Shown: positions 54,611 to 63,828, counted from the first letter of the stretch. The stretch: DNA of 64,000 bases from Acinetobacter terrae (GCF_013004375.1 NZ_JABERI010000022.1:16088-80087), one strand, 5' to 3'. Notes: a model not told the origin generated them from the sequence alone. A program made the numbers and translations.

Positions 54611-54955
54611 TCAGATCTGTTCATCACTTAACATTTCTTGATACAGTTCTTCAAACACCTGTCGATCGCCACCGGCATTGTAATAACTTGGAACAATGTA
54701 AGTCACAAGTTGACGGTATCTTTCTGTTCCATATAAATGATCCAGAAAAGCTTCCACATTATTTTCATCAATCCCAAAGGCCGTGATCAGTTGCTGAAAC
54801 TTTTGATAAAACCTGCCGGAAAATGCGGGTGTATTGACCACATCACTTTCGGCTTGCTGAAAAGCCTGTTCTAAAGCAACTAAACCAGCTTCAAGCTGTA
54901 CCGATTGAGTCTCTGTTAAAGCAAAAAACTGACCGACCTCTTCTGAAAAAGACAT
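54611..54955 (-). CDS. Small helical protein, unknown function
   Basis: 114 residues from ATG 54955, which has a strong AGGAGA site (an in-frame start at 54979 lacks one). It starts MSFSEEVGQFFALTETQSVQ and is rich in Glu and Gln, with predicted helices and a YIVPSYYNAGGDRQVFEEL end. No signal peptide or membrane span. I recognise no family. It sits upstream of the MFS gene terminator in convergent orientation. Confidence 0.6.
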   Translation of the reverse strand: MSFSEEVGQFFALTETQSVQLEAGLVALEQAFQQAESDVVNTPAFSGRFYQKFQQLITAFGIDENNVEAFLDHLYGTERYRQLVTYIVPSYYNAGGDRQVFEELYQEMLSDEQI

Positions 54956-55042
54956 ACTCTTCTCCTGTTTTGTTCTCATTGTTATAAATCAATCTTGCTT
55001 TAGGGTATGTCAAAAATTGTTCCAGAAATTGATCTTCAAAAT

Positions 55043-56053
55043 TTAAACCAGTTCAATGATATCAATCGTTGGTGGTACCCGAAAACGAAAAGGCACACCG
55101 ACCATTCCTGTTCCAACCGTGACAAATACATCTGCATATTCATGCTGATATAAACCTTTTTTATGTCCCAGTATAGACACTTTTTTCATGATGTAATTGG
55201 TCACCCAGGGCAGTTCAACTTGCCCGCCATGCGTATGTCCAGACAGCATTAAAGGGCGGGTCGGCAATTGTGGCACCATATCTACTGTATCAGGATTATG
55301 CGATAAAATTACCCAGGGTTTATCTTGAGGCAAGTCAGGCATATAACGCATATCAGTTTTTCCTGCCCATAAATCGCCTACCCCCAACAAGCGAAATTCA
55401 TCAAATTCCACCATCTGCCCTTCAATATCAATCACATCATTGACCTTTAAGGCATGTCTTAATAATTGTTGAATCGGGGGGCCAGGATATTGTTCATCAT
55501 GATTGCCATTGACTGAATAAACCGGTGCATTGATCTGTTTTAAAATCGCCAGTTCATCGGCAAGTGTGTTTTCGGGTTCATAGGTCCAATCCCCGGAAAC
55601 CACCACTAAATCTGGATTCTGCTGGTTAATTTTATCAACAATAATTTTTAGTTGACGTTCATGGCCGGAAAATAGACCAATATGTAAATCGGCAATCAAT
55701 GCCAGTTTGACCGGACGCTGCAGTTTCTGTTCAGGATTCAACTGATATTGCAGGGTTTTAACGCCCACATGATGCGGTTCAATAAAGCGTGCATAAATGA
55801 GCACGCTACTGAGCAGGAAGATAAACACCGCTTGGTGAATGGAGTAATAGCCACTCCAACCAGCATAGAGGCTAAAGAAAAATAAAGGAAACAGTAAATA
55901 AGATAAGTAAAATGCCAGTAAATGCACAAAAGCTTTAAATGGGTGAATGGTTTCCGTACGCGTTTGACTCAACCATGCTTGTGCAACACCCCAAATCCCA
56001 AGCACAAAAAAAATGATATAAAAATAAACAACGACCGAGTCTGTATCCCACAT
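55043..56053 (-). CDS. Membrane metallophosphoesterase (YaeI/YkuE-like)
   Basis: 336 residues. Several N-terminal spans (to about residue 95, including FYIIFFVLGIWGVAQAW) anchor a calcineurin-type phosphoesterase domain. Metal ligands are in ADLHIGLFSGHE, SGDWTYEPE, GNHDEQYPG, SHNPDTVDMVP and SGHTHGGQVELPW. Close relatives hydrolyse lipid or UDP-diacylglucosamine-like phosphodiesters or simple phosphoesters; the substrate here is unknown. The cytoplasmic or periplasmic side of the domain is not certain. The preceding minus-strand DNA gives it its own promoter. Confidence 0.83.
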   Translation of the reverse strand: MWDTDSVVVYFYIIFFVLGIWGVAQAWLSQTRTETIHPFKAFVHLLAFYLSYLLFPLFFFSLYAGWSGYYSIHQAVFIFLLSSVLIYARFIEPHHVGVKTLQYQLNPEQKLQRPVKLALIADLHIGLFSGHERQLKIIVDKINQQNPDLVVVSGDWTYEPENTLADELAILKQINAPVYSVNGNHDEQYPGPPIQQLLRHALKVNDVIDIEGQMVEFDEFRLLGVGDLWAGKTDMRYMPDLPQDKPWVILSHNPDTVDMVPQLPTRPLMLSGHTHGGQVELPWVTNYIMKKVSILGHKKGLYQHEYADVFVTVGTGMVGVPFRFRVPPTIDIIELV

Positions 56054-56164
56054 AATAATTTCTCTAACGATAACGAAGATATGACATCATTCATCTATTC
56101 TGATATTTATCTTTTCACAGCTGGCAATTATACTCAAACCCAATTTTGGTATTGTTTATAACTT

Positions 56165-57799
56165 ATGGCGCGATCTTTCCCTCCCACAACTCAACTAGAT
56201 ACTGGTAAATTGCGTCACTCTTCTACCTATAAAACTGCAGTATTGTTGAGTTGTAGCCTGATTGTAGGGATTCCCGCATGTACTACTCTGCCCAAGCAAA
56301 CACCGCAACCGATTGAATATGCGTTTGATACCGAAACCAAACAAACCTCATTGGCGCAAATTATTTTACCGTTAAGAGAACAAAACCCCAATCTTACTGG
56401 TTATCATGTTTTATACGATCCGCTGGAAGCTTTAGCAGCACGCATACATCTTATTGATAAAGCAGAGAAAACTTTAGACCTTCAATACTATATTTGGGAT
56501 AACGATAAAATTGGCTCACTGGCTCTGCATTCCATTATTAAAGCAGCAGACCGTGGTGTAAAAGTCCGTTTGTTGATGGATGATAACAATGCCAAAAAGA
56601 TGGAAGGCATTTATCTGGCACTCGATCAGCATAAAAATATTGATGTCAGACTGTATAATCCTTACCGTTTTAGACATTACCGTGCCATGGACATGGTGCT
56701 GGATTTAAAACGTATCAACCGTCGCATGCATAACAAAAGCTTTATTGCAGACAACCAGATTGCTTTAATCGGTGGTCGCAATATGAGTAACCAATACTAT
56801 AACGTTAGCGACAGTTATCAATTTTCTGATGTCGATGTGATGCTGGTCGGCTCTGCATCCGATGAAATCGTTCATTCTTTTGATGAATACTGGAATGATG
56901 ATTATGCATTTCCGGTCAAACAGATTGTTAATCCTCGGCATTATGCATTGCGTTTTGAAAGTCTAAAACAGCAACTCGAACAACATTCACAAAACATTAG
57001 CGTTCAGAATTATCTTGATTTAGCCACACGCTCACATGCCTTTGAAAACTGGCTGAATAGCAGCATCCAGTTTGATTGGGTCAAAGCGGAAATCGTGAGT
57101 GACTCACCCAGTAAAATCAGGTCTAAAGCAAAAAAAGAGCAACATCTGAATTTTCAACTGCTGAATCGTTTAAAAAAACCGGAACAAAGCGTCGATATTA
57201 TTTCAGCTTATTTCGTCCCTGAAAAAAAAGGCGAAAAGATGCTGAGTGAGCTGGCTCAAAATAATATTCAGGTGCGTGTACTCACAAACTCTTTCAAAGC
57301 CAATGATGTGTTTTTAGTACATGCTTTTTATGGCAAATATCGAAAGAATTTATTAAAGGATAATGTCGAGTTATATGAGTTTCTATCCGTACCTGAAACT
57401 GAAAATTTAAATGCCAATACCGAGGAAATCGCTGAAAAAGCCAAAGTCAGCTTAAAAGGTTTAAGCCGTTCCAGCCTGCATGCCAAACTGATGGCGATTG
57501 ATCAAAAACAGGTCTTTATTGGTTCTTTCAATTTTGATCCACGTTCTGCCTATTTAAATACGGAAATTGGCGTCTTGCTGGATAGTCCGAATTTAGCCAG
57601 AGCTGTGCACCAGACCATGGATCAAAATTTATCTAAATATGCCTACAAACTGGTTTTAAATGCCAACAATAAAATCAACTGGAAAATTAAACGTCAGGAT
57701 GGCAGCATCAAAACCTATTTCAAAGAACCGAAAATGAAATGGTGGCAAAAGGCCGGGGTTAAAATCATTTCATGGTTGCCACTCGAAGGCTTTATGTAA
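56165..57799 (+). CDS. Phospholipase D family lipoprotein (cardiolipin synthase C-like)
   Basis: 544 residues. A signal region ends in the lipobox-like GIPAC (Cys39), so the mature protein is probably lipid-anchored. Two HKD motifs are present: HNKSFIADNQIALIGGRN (about 191) and HAKLMAIDQKQVFIGSFNFD (about 440). An LDLQYYIWDNDK start is typical of the ClsC/YmdC-like phospholipase D group, which makes cardiolipin from phosphatidylglycerol and another lipid. Both HKD sets are complete. It might also be a secreted phospholipase. Monocistronic and convergent with plsC-like. Confidence 0.82.
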   Translation: MARSFPPTTQLDTGKLRHSSTYKTAVLLSCSLIVGIPACTTLPKQTPQPIEYAFDTETKQTSLAQIILPLREQNPNLTGYHVLYDPLEALAARIHLIDKAEKTLDLQYYIWDNDKIGSLALHSIIKAADRGVKVRLLMDDNNAKKMEGIYLALDQHKNIDVRLYNPYRFRHYRAMDMVLDLKRINRRMHNKSFIADNQIALIGGRNMSNQYYNVSDSYQFSDVDVMLVGSASDEIVHSFDEYWNDDYAFPVKQIVNPRHYALRFESLKQQLEQHSQNISVQNYLDLATRSHAFENWLNSSIQFDWVKAEIVSDSPSKIRSKAKKEQHLNFQLLNRLKKPEQSVDIISAYFVPEKKGEKMLSELAQNNIQVRVLTNSFKANDVFLVHAFYGKYRKNLLKDNVELYEFLSVPETENLNANTEEIAEKAKVSLKGLSRSSLHAKLMAIDQKQVFIGSFNFDPRSAYLNTEIGVLLDSPNLARAVHQTMDQNLSKYAYKLVLNANNKINWKIKRQDGSIKTYFKEPKMKWWQKAGVKIISWLPLEGFM

Positions 57800-57836
57800 G
57801 CCTTCGCTTTGTCAGGGATTCATTTTTATTACCCGT

Positions 57837-58646
57837 TCAGGTTGGACTTTTAAGCACTATTTGATGTAACTGTGCTAAACCTTCGATCATTTTGGTGTGA
57901 ACTTCCTGAGTCAATGTTTCGACGGTATGCCCTTCAGGCGATATTGCAGGTAATGCCATTAAATGCGCTTTCACTTTAGGCATTTCCAAGACCTTTTTGA
58001 CGTGATCGGCAAAGCTGATATCATTAATAAACGGCGCCACCAGATCCAGTTGTCCATGCTGATTAACATAACAAATCAGACATATTTGTACAGGACGGTT
58101 GGCTTCTATGGCTGCAGCTAGAAGACGTCCATAGATTTTTTTTATTCTTGAACCATCTGAAGTGGTCGCTTCAGGAAAAAATAACACCGGAATATCTTGT
58201 TTTAAAAATTCGGTAATTTGCTGTTTAATTTTAACCGAATCGCCAGAACCGCGTTGAATAAACAGTGTTCCACCACCCTTTGCCAGTTTGCCGAGTAAGG
58301 GCCATTTTTCAATTTCCGCTTTGGCCAAAAAGAACACCCGAGCACCAGAACCCAAAACGGCAACATCCAGCCAGGAAATGTGATTGCTCACCCACAACGC
58401 TGGCTCACGTGGAATCACGCCATGTACATGAATTTCAAGATTAAAAACTTCGCATAATTGACGGCAAAAGTGCTGTACATAACGTGTATTACACGGATTA
58501 TTCGGGTCTTTATATAAACGGTGACGAAAAACCAGATAAAACCCTTGTGTAAGCGCAGCTACAACCGCCAATAACTTTTTACTATATAAGAAAAATTTAG
58601 ACATACTATTTAACGATGAACTTTCAGTTACAGAGGATTGAGTCAT
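57837..58646 (-). CDS. Lysophospholipid acyltransferase, PlsC family
   Basis: 269 residues with one N-terminal hydrophobic stretch (LLAVVAALTQGFYLVF, about 28-43). The HX4D motif NHISWLD (His and Asp of the acyl transfer site) and FPEATTSDG are complete, with GTLFIQRGSG as block III. It acylates lysophosphatidate or another lysolipid; the alkyl or acyl donor is unknown. The protein has a Ser-rich N-terminus (MTQSSVTESSSLNSMSKFF); a start at residue 15 is possible. Confidence 0.83.
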   Translation of the reverse strand: MTQSSVTESSSLNSMSKFFLYSKKLLAVVAALTQGFYLVFRHRLYKDPNNPCNTRYVQHFCRQLCEVFNLEIHVHGVIPREPALWVSNHISWLDVAVLGSGARVFFLAKAEIEKWPLLGKLAKGGGTLFIQRGSGDSVKIKQQITEFLKQDIPVLFFPEATTSDGSRIKKIYGRLLAAAIEANRPVQICLICYVNQHGQLDLVAPFINDISFADHVKKVLEMPKVKAHLMALPAISPEGHTVETLTQEVHTKMIEGLAQLHQIVLKSPT

Positions 58647-59029
58647 AGATTGATCACTAATTACCGGACACAGCGTTTAATCATTTATTTTCTGCCATTC
58701 TATACTGTTCATTTTGATCTTGCATTGATCATAAAACTGAACCCTGCATTTTTAATAAAATGATTAAAACCAATAACCCCGACGCTTTGATCTAAAACAT
58801 AAATTATACGAATAGATCTGCATCAGTTAGCAACCTGACCGTCTACTAAAATAATAAATTTTATCAATAACTTAAAATCAATTTAAGAATAATAACTTTT
58901 GCATTTAGGCAGGATATTTTTATTTACTGAATGTTTTGTTACCTTACTTTAGCCAGTCTGATCTATTTTTCACTATCCGTGCTTATTTTCTACTAAAATG
59001 AAGTTTTAACGTAGTTGAGATAGTATTTA
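58647..59029. other. Intergenic promoter region (plsC-like / hflX)
   Basis: 383 bases, AT-rich with no ORF or RNA structure that I can name. It should carry the plsC-like promoter on the minus strand and the hflX promoter on the plus strand. Confidence 0.35.
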
Positions 59030-60361
59030 GTGGAATATATTGAGCGACATCAAGGTGGCGAACGCGCCCTATTAGTAAGTGTCTCTGTACAACTTTTAGA
59101 TGACCTTGATGCAGAAGAATTTCGCTTATTGGCCCAGTCAGCGGGTGCTGAAATTGTAGAACATATTACCGCTCAACGTATCAAGCCTGACCCAAAACTG
59201 TTTATTGGCTCGGGTAAAGCAGAAGAAATCGCGGAGCGAGTTAAAGAATTAGAAATAGATTTGGTCATTTTTGATCACAGCCTGACTCCTTCCCAGGAAC
59301 GCAACTTAGAAAGAGTCATTCAATGCCGCGTGATTGATCGTACACGGCTCATTCTGGACATTTTTGCCCAACGTGCACGCACTCATGAAGGTAAGCTTCA
59401 AGTTGAATTGGCACAATTGGATTATCTGTCTTCACGACTGGTCGGCAGTGGCATCAGTTTAGATAGTCAAAAAGGCGGTATTGGTTTACGCGGACCTGGT
59501 GAAACACAACTGGAAACAGATCGTCGTTTACTTCGCTTACGTATTGGACAATTAAAAGACAAACTGGAAAAAGTTCGTCAAACCCGTATGCAAGGTCGTT
59601 CTGCACGCCAGAAAGCAGCAATTCCAACAGTATCTCTTGTCGGTTATACCAATGCCGGTAAATCGACATTATTTAACATCTTGGCGCGCTCTGACGTTTA
59701 TGCCGCAGACCAGTTGTTTGCAACACTCGATCCGACTTTACGCCGTTTAAATTGGGATGGGATTGGTGCTTTGGTTCTGGCCGATACCGTAGGTTTTGTC
59801 CGTAACCTCGCCCATGCCTTGGTAGAATCCTTTAAAGCCACGCTTGAGGAAACGGCTGAGGCTACCTTGCTACTGCATGTCATCGATTCCAGCAGTCCAG
59901 ATATGCTGGAACAAATTGAAGCCGTCGAGTCTGTTTTAAAAGAGATTGGTGTCGATGTCCCGGTACTTCGCGTCTATAACAAAATCGATATCAGCGGCGA
60001 AGATGCCAAAATTGTGTATTCTAAACCGCATTTACCCGATCGTGTCTATGTATCTGCGCATGCCAACCTGGGCTTGGACTTGTTACGCCAAGCTGTTCAG
60101 GAATGCTTGATGGGACAATTGCAAAGTTTTGAGCTGGTATTAAAACCTGAATATGGAAAATTGCGTACTCAATTGTATGCGCTAAATGTCATTCAGACTG
60201 AAAATTATGATGATGAAGGCAACCTGCATTTACACGTCATTATTGCTCCAGCAAAACTTGAACAATTAATTAAACAGGCACATTTACCGATTGATGAAAT
60301 TCTAGGAAAAAAAGCCACGCAATTCAAAAAACCGCTTGAGGAATTTGAAATCAAAAGATAA
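59030..60361 (+). CDS. hflX: GTPase HflX
   Basis: A 443-residue ribosome-splitting GTPase of the OBG-HflX group. The N-terminal HflX domain (DPKLFIGSGKAEEIAERVK) and coiled linker (RGPGETQLETDRRLLRLRI) precede the GTPase core: GYTNAGKSTLFN (G1), DTVGFVRNL (G3) and NKIDISGED (G4). It dissociates stalled ribosomes under heat stress. The start is GTG 59030, giving MEYIERHQGGERALLVSV, the usual HflX beginning. In many relatives hfq lies just upstream; here it does not. Confidence 0.92.
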   Translation: MEYIERHQGGERALLVSVSVQLLDDLDAEEFRLLAQSAGAEIVEHITAQRIKPDPKLFIGSGKAEEIAERVKELEIDLVIFDHSLTPSQERNLERVIQCRVIDRTRLILDIFAQRARTHEGKLQVELAQLDYLSSRLVGSGISLDSQKGGIGLRGPGETQLETDRRLLRLRIGQLKDKLEKVRQTRMQGRSARQKAAIPTVSLVGYTNAGKSTLFNILARSDVYAADQLFATLDPTLRRLNWDGIGALVLADTVGFVRNLAHALVESFKATLEETAEATLLLHVIDSSSPDMLEQIEAVESVLKEIGVDVPVLRVYNKIDISGEDAKIVYSKPHLPDRVYVSAHANLGLDLLRQAVQECLMGQLQSFELVLKPEYGKLRTQLYALNVIQTENYDDEGNLHLHVIIAPAKLEQLIKQAHLPIDEILGKKATQFKKPLEEFEIKR

Positions 60362-60404
60362 ATCGGTTAAAACGTGATAAGTATAATTTTAAAGTTTGGT
60401 AAAA

Positions 60405-60776
60405 ATGGACTGGATAAAAACAATCGACTGGCCAGCATGGATCGGCACACTGGCTTTAATCATCTGCTTTCGTGAGGGAGCAGTATGGTTAATGACGCAA
60501 TTTAATCACCCTGAACTAGGTAATTTGGTCGGCTTGATTAGCTTGTTGCTGAGCTTGCTTATTTGGAGAAATGTCCACAAATTACCTGCGCGTTTAGTCG
60601 ATACCAACAATAAAATAATGAAAGAAAGTGCCTTCGCTTTTTTGCCGATTAGTGCTGGTTCCCTGATTATGTTGGTACACATGGGAAAGGAAATTCCTGT
60701 TTTTCTTGCAGTGATGTTTATTAGCACCCTGATTCCATTATGGATTTACGCAAAAATGGCCAAGCGCTGGTTATAG
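60405..60776 (+). CDS. lrgA: CidA/LrgA family protein
   Basis: 123 residues from ATG 60405, four predicted spans. The pattern FNHPELGNLVGLISLLLSL and SAFAFLPISAGSLIMLV belongs to the CidA/LrgA holin-like family, which with LrgB controls murein hydrolases and, in some bacteria, pyruvate transport. A start nine bases upstream is not favoured. It sits 7 bp before lrgB and 43 bp after hflX, so an hflX-lrgAB transcript is possible. Confidence 0.82.
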   Translation: MDWIKTIDWPAWIGTLALIICFREGAVWLMTQFNHPELGNLVGLISLLLSLLIWRNVHKLPARLVDTNNKIMKESAFAFLPISAGSLIMLVHMGKEIPVFLAVMFISTLIPLWIYAKMAKRWL

Positions 60777-60783
60777 GGGAAAT

Positions 60784-61461
60784 ATGATGTTAGCAGTACT
60801 CTACGGTTTTACATTAACCCTTTTCGCCTATCTGATTGCCAAACCTTTAAATAAAAAGCTTCCACAAGTTCCGGTCATTGTCATCGGCATGTTTTTCATT
60901 ATTGGATTGCTGTTTGTGTTTGGGATTCCTTACGAATCTTATATGACACAGGTCAATCCGCTATTTAATCATTTACTCGGCTATGTCACCGTTGCCTTGG
61001 CTATTCCGCTTGCAGCCATGCGTTATGATGACTTACCACTCAAGGCTATTGTCGGCATTTTAGTCTTTGCCAGCATTAGTGCGGTGGCTTTACCGATGGG
61101 ACTTGCCTATTTATTGCATATGTCTGACGCAAGCATTATGGCATTTGCAACTCGGGCGGTAACAACTCCAATTGCCATTAATATCGCCACGCTTTTACAT
61201 GCACCGCTCACCTTAGTGATTTTAATTGTGATTTTATCAGGCGTTATTGGCGCTGCTTTTTCTCCATTTATCTTGCGTCATATTAACGATGAAAGAGCCT
61301 CTGGTCTGGCCTTAGGCTTAGCTGCGCATGCCATTGGGACTGCACAAGCATGGCAACGAGGCAGTGTGGCAGGACGCTATGCGGCTTTTGGCATGGCAGT
61401 AAATGCCGTGTTTACAGCCATCTGGTTGCCGACATTCATACTCTATTTGCAAAAAATGTGA
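60784..61461 (+). CDS. lrgB: LrgB family protein
   Basis: 225 residues, about six spans. The conserved block AFATRAVTTPIAINIATLLH and GLAAHAIGTAQAWQRG matches LrgB/YohK, and ERASGLALGLAAHAIGTA is the family signature. Together with LrgA it forms the lrgAB unit. AGGGGAAAT binding site before ATG 60784. It starts 7 bp after lrgA. Confidence 0.87.
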   Translation: MMLAVLYGFTLTLFAYLIAKPLNKKLPQVPVIVIGMFFIIGLLFVFGIPYESYMTQVNPLFNHLLGYVTVALAIPLAAMRYDDLPLKAIVGILVFASISAVALPMGLAYLLHMSDASIMAFATRAVTTPIAINIATLLHAPLTLVILIVILSGVIGAAFSPFILRHINDERASGLALGLAAHAIGTAQAWQRGSVAGRYAAFGMAVNAVFTAIWLPTFILYLQKM

Positions 61462-61498
61462 CTGAGTAATCATTAATAAACATTTGTATCGTCAAAAT

Positions 61499-61527
61499 TT
61501 GACCTTATGATAAAAATTGTTCATAAA
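61499..61527 (+). promoter_or_regulatory. Sigma-70-like promoter of DUF2147 copy 1
   Basis: TTGACC (61499-61504), 17-base spacer, CATAAA (61522-61527). The -10 box is weak. Confidence 0.4.
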
Positions 61528-61546
61528 GTTATCGTAAGGTTTTTTG

Positions 61547-61993
61547 ATGAGAAATTTTAAAATTTTAGCAGCCCTACTTCTTTCTAGCAGCAGTAGTGCT
61601 GTTTTTGCTGAAGACATTGCGGGAACCTGGAAAAATATTGATGATAAAACCGGTTCTTCAAAAGCGATTATTGAAATTCGTCAAGAAACCAACGGCACTT
61701 ATACCGCAAAAATTGTAAAAGTCACTCCTCGTCCAGGTTACACAGCCAAAGAAACCTGTGTGAATTGTCCTGCTCCTTATACCAATAAGCCAATTCTAGG
61801 CATGGATGTTTTAAAAGGTTTAAAACCAGCAGCAGGATCCAATTTTACTCACGGCAAGATTATTGATCCACTTAGCGGTCATATCTACAGTATGAAAGCG
61901 AAATTAAGTCCAAATGGTAAGCGCTTAACCCTGCGCGGTTATGTCGGGGTTTCAGCTTTGGGCCGTAGTCAAACCTGGATTAGAAACGACTAA
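61547..61993 (+). CDS. DUF2147 secreted protein, array copy 1
   Basis: 148 residues from ATG 61547 (a TTG just upstream is the alternative). Signal peptide (to about 23, ..SSSSSAVFA) is followed by a DUF2147 beta barrel: GTWKNIDDKTGSSKAIIEI and VTPRPGYTAKETCVNCPAPY with a C-x2-C pair. It ends with LTLRGYVGVSALGRSQTWIR. The protein is presumably periplasmic. DUF2147 has no proven role. It is the first of four tandem paralogues and has a terminator at 62001-62027. Copies 1 and 2 are closest to each other in the mature domain. Confidence 0.82.
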   Translation: MRNFKILAALLLSSSSSAVFAEDIAGTWKNIDDKTGSSKAIIEIRQETNGTYTAKIVKVTPRPGYTAKETCVNCPAPYTNKPILGMDVLKGLKPAAGSNFTHGKIIDPLSGHIYSMKAKLSPNGKRLTLRGYVGVSALGRSQTWIRND

Positions 61994-62000
61994 ATATGAC

Positions 62001-62027
62001 AAAAAGTCGCACTATGTGGCTTTTTTA
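62001..62027 (+). terminator. Terminator after DUF2147 copy 1
   Basis: Stem aaaaagtcgcac / gtggctttttt (one mismatch) and T run. A homologous terminator follows copy 3 at 63208-63233. Confidence 0.7.
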
Positions 62028-62080
62028 TTCCGAGTTATTTAAATATTTCACATTATTTTTCATTTTTATGAAGCAATAGG

Positions 62081-62109
62081 TTGACTGATCTCTAAACGAT
62101 GATTATATC
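62081..62109 (+). promoter_or_regulatory. Sigma-70-like promoter of DUF2147 copy 2
   Basis: TTGACT (62081-62086), 17-base spacer, TATATC (62104-62109). A homologous box set precedes copy 4. Confidence 0.6.
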
Positions 62110-62153
62110 TTTATATAGATAAGAAAAATATTTTCCAACTCGCAGGAATTGAT

Positions 62154-62600
62154 ATGAAGAAGAATATATTATGTGCTGCTTTTGCTAGTGTAGTTTTCAG
62201 TGGGAATGTATTGGCAGATGATATTACGGGAACCTGGAAAACGATTGACGATAAAACAGGCTCGTCAAAAGCGATTCTTGAAATGCGTCAAGAAAGTAAT
62301 GGTACTTATACCGCGAAAATTATCAAAGTAACGCCACGCCCGGGTTATACCCCGAAGGAAACCTGTGTAAATTGCCCAGCACCTTATACCAATAAACCCA
62401 TTTTAGGCTTAGATATTTTAACCGGATTGAAAGCTGCCGATGATAACCACTTTGTAAATGCCAGGGTTCTTGACCCCCTCAGCGGTAAAATCTACAGCGG
62501 AAAAGCAAAATTGAGTGCCAATGGTAAACGTCTCACTCTACGTGGTTATGTGGGTATTTCCGCACTTGGTCGTAGCCAAACATGGATTAAGCAAGATTAA
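62154..62600 (+). CDS. DUF2147 secreted protein, array copy 2
   Basis: 148 residues. Signal peptide (MKKNILCAAFASVVFSGNVLA) and the same barrel as copy 1: GTWKTIDDKTGSSKAILEM, ETCVNCPAPYTNKPI and LTLRGYVGISALGRSQTWIK. The leader resembles copy 4 (MKKNIL..FSGNVLA) but the mature domain is closest to copy 1. This mixed pattern suggests block duplication and then gene conversion. An AGGA binding site lies before the ATG. Confidence 0.82.
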   Translation: MKKNILCAAFASVVFSGNVLADDITGTWKTIDDKTGSSKAILEMRQESNGTYTAKIIKVTPRPGYTPKETCVNCPAPYTNKPILGLDILTGLKAADDNHFVNARVLDPLSGKIYSGKAKLSANGKRLTLRGYVGISALGRSQTWIKQD

Positions 62601-62750
62601 ATTATGCTCATTACAGTTCAGCATAGATGGTGAGAGCAGTACGAATAAGAACTTAAAATTTTAATTCCAGAAGACTGCTTAATTTCGTATTGCTACCTCA
62701 CCTTAAAATAAGTCAACAGGATAGCTGACTTATATAAATGAGGAAATTTT

Positions 62751-63200
62751 ATGAAAAAAATAGCAATCACTGCTGCATTTTTTGCAGCACTATTAAGCAG
62801 TTTTTCGGCTTTTGCTCAGGAGATAGCTGGTACATGGATACAAATTGATGATAAAACAGGTTCACCTAAAGCATTGATTGAAATTCAAAAACAAACCAAT
62901 GGATCTTATTCCGGAAAAATTATCAAAGTAACGCCACGCCCAGGTTACACGCCCCGAGAAACATGTTTCCGCTGTCCACCACCCTACACAGATCAACCTA
63001 TACTGGGATTAGAAGTCTTTAAAGGCTTACAAAATGTCAATGGAAGTAATTATGCAAATGGTCGTGTACTTGACCCTTTAACAGGAAAAATATATGGTTT
63101 GAAAGGATGAATTTCCCCGAACGGTAAACGTCTTATATTACGCGGTTATGTGGGAATTTCTGCCTTGGGTCGGACCCAAACCTGGATTAAAAGTGACTAA
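62751..63200 (+). pseudogene. DUF2147 array copy 3, broken by an in-frame stop
   Basis: Signal peptide (MKKIAITAAFFAALLSSFSAFA), then the barrel: GTWIQIDDKTGSPKALIEI and ETCFRCPPPYTDQP. A TGA at 63108-63110 stops it after KIYGLKG. The same frame continues in full (ISPNGKRLILRGYVGISALG and RTQTWIKSD) to TAA at 63198-63200. The full length would match the paralogues (149 codons). A single nonsense change is enough. The truncated 119-residue form loses the last barrel strands and probably does not fold. Confidence 0.8.
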
Positions 63201-63207
63201 TTCTGAC

Positions 63208-63233
63208 AAAAAGCCACACTATGTGGCTTTTTT
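63208..63233 (+). terminator. Terminator after DUF2147 copy 3
   Basis: Stem aaaaagccaca / tgtggcttttt and T run. It is homologous to the one at 62001-62027, as is the DNA that follows. Confidence 0.8.
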
Positions 63234-63287
63234 ATTCCGAGTCATTTAAATACTTCACATTATTTTTATTTTTTATGACGCAATATA

Positions 63288-63315
63288 TTGACTAATTATA
63301 AAACGGTCATAATAT
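63288..63315 (+). promoter_or_regulatory. Sigma-70-like promoter of DUF2147 copy 4
   Basis: TTGACT (63288-63293), 16-base spacer, TAATAT (63310-63315). It aligns with the promoter of copy 2. Confidence 0.6.
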
Positions 63316-63361
63316 GTTCTTATGGATAAAAAAATTACACTCCACAATCGAAGGAATTGAT

Positions 63362-63811
63362 ATGAAAAAGAATATTTTGCTTGCTACTTTCGTTAGCTTA
63401 TTTTTCAGTGGAAATGTATTGGCACAAGACCTATCGGGGACTTGGCAACAGATTGATGATAAAACAGGTTCACCTAAAGCGATTATTGAAATTCGTAAAG
63501 AAGCCAATAATACTTTCACCGGAAAAATCACCAAAGTTACCCCTCGCCCAGGTTATACCCCTCGTGAAACCTGTAATAATTGCCCAGCACCTTATACCAA
63601 TCAACCTATTCTAGGCATGGATGTCCTGAAAGGTTTAAAACACGTGCCTGATACATATAATTATGAAAAAGGTCGTGTCATCGATCCACTTGCAGGCAAA
63701 ATTTACGATGCTAAAGTAAAGCTAAGTGCCAGTGGTAAACGCTTGACCTTACGTGGTTATGTGGGTATTTCAGCTCTCGGACGAAGCCAAACCTGGCTAC
63801 GCTTAGATTAA
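63362..63811 (+). CDS. DUF2147 secreted protein, array copy 4
   Basis: 149 residues from ATG 63362, with an AAGGA site 7 bases before (a start at 63314 would add 16 residues ahead of the signal peptide). Signal MKKNILLATFVSLFFSGNVLA, then GTWQQIDDKTGSPKAIIEI, ETCNNCPAPYTNQPILGMDV and LTLRGYVGISALGRSQTWLR. The mature domain groups with copy 3 (SPKA, RETC, NQP/DQP) while the leader groups with copy 2. It is intact and followed by a terminator at 63829-63857. Confidence 0.82.
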   Translation: MKKNILLATFVSLFFSGNVLAQDLSGTWQQIDDKTGSPKAIIEIRKEANNTFTGKITKVTPRPGYTPRETCNNCPAPYTNQPILGMDVLKGLKHVPDTYNYEKGRVIDPLAGKIYDAKVKLSASGKRLTLRGYVGISALGRSQTWLRLD

Positions 63812-63828
63812 TCCAGATGTATCATGCT

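Noticed and set aside
63108..63110. TGA in DUF2147 copy 3 as selenocysteine
   Set aside because: The paralogues have no cysteine at this position, no SECIS-like hairpin was noticed and a nonsense mutation is simpler.
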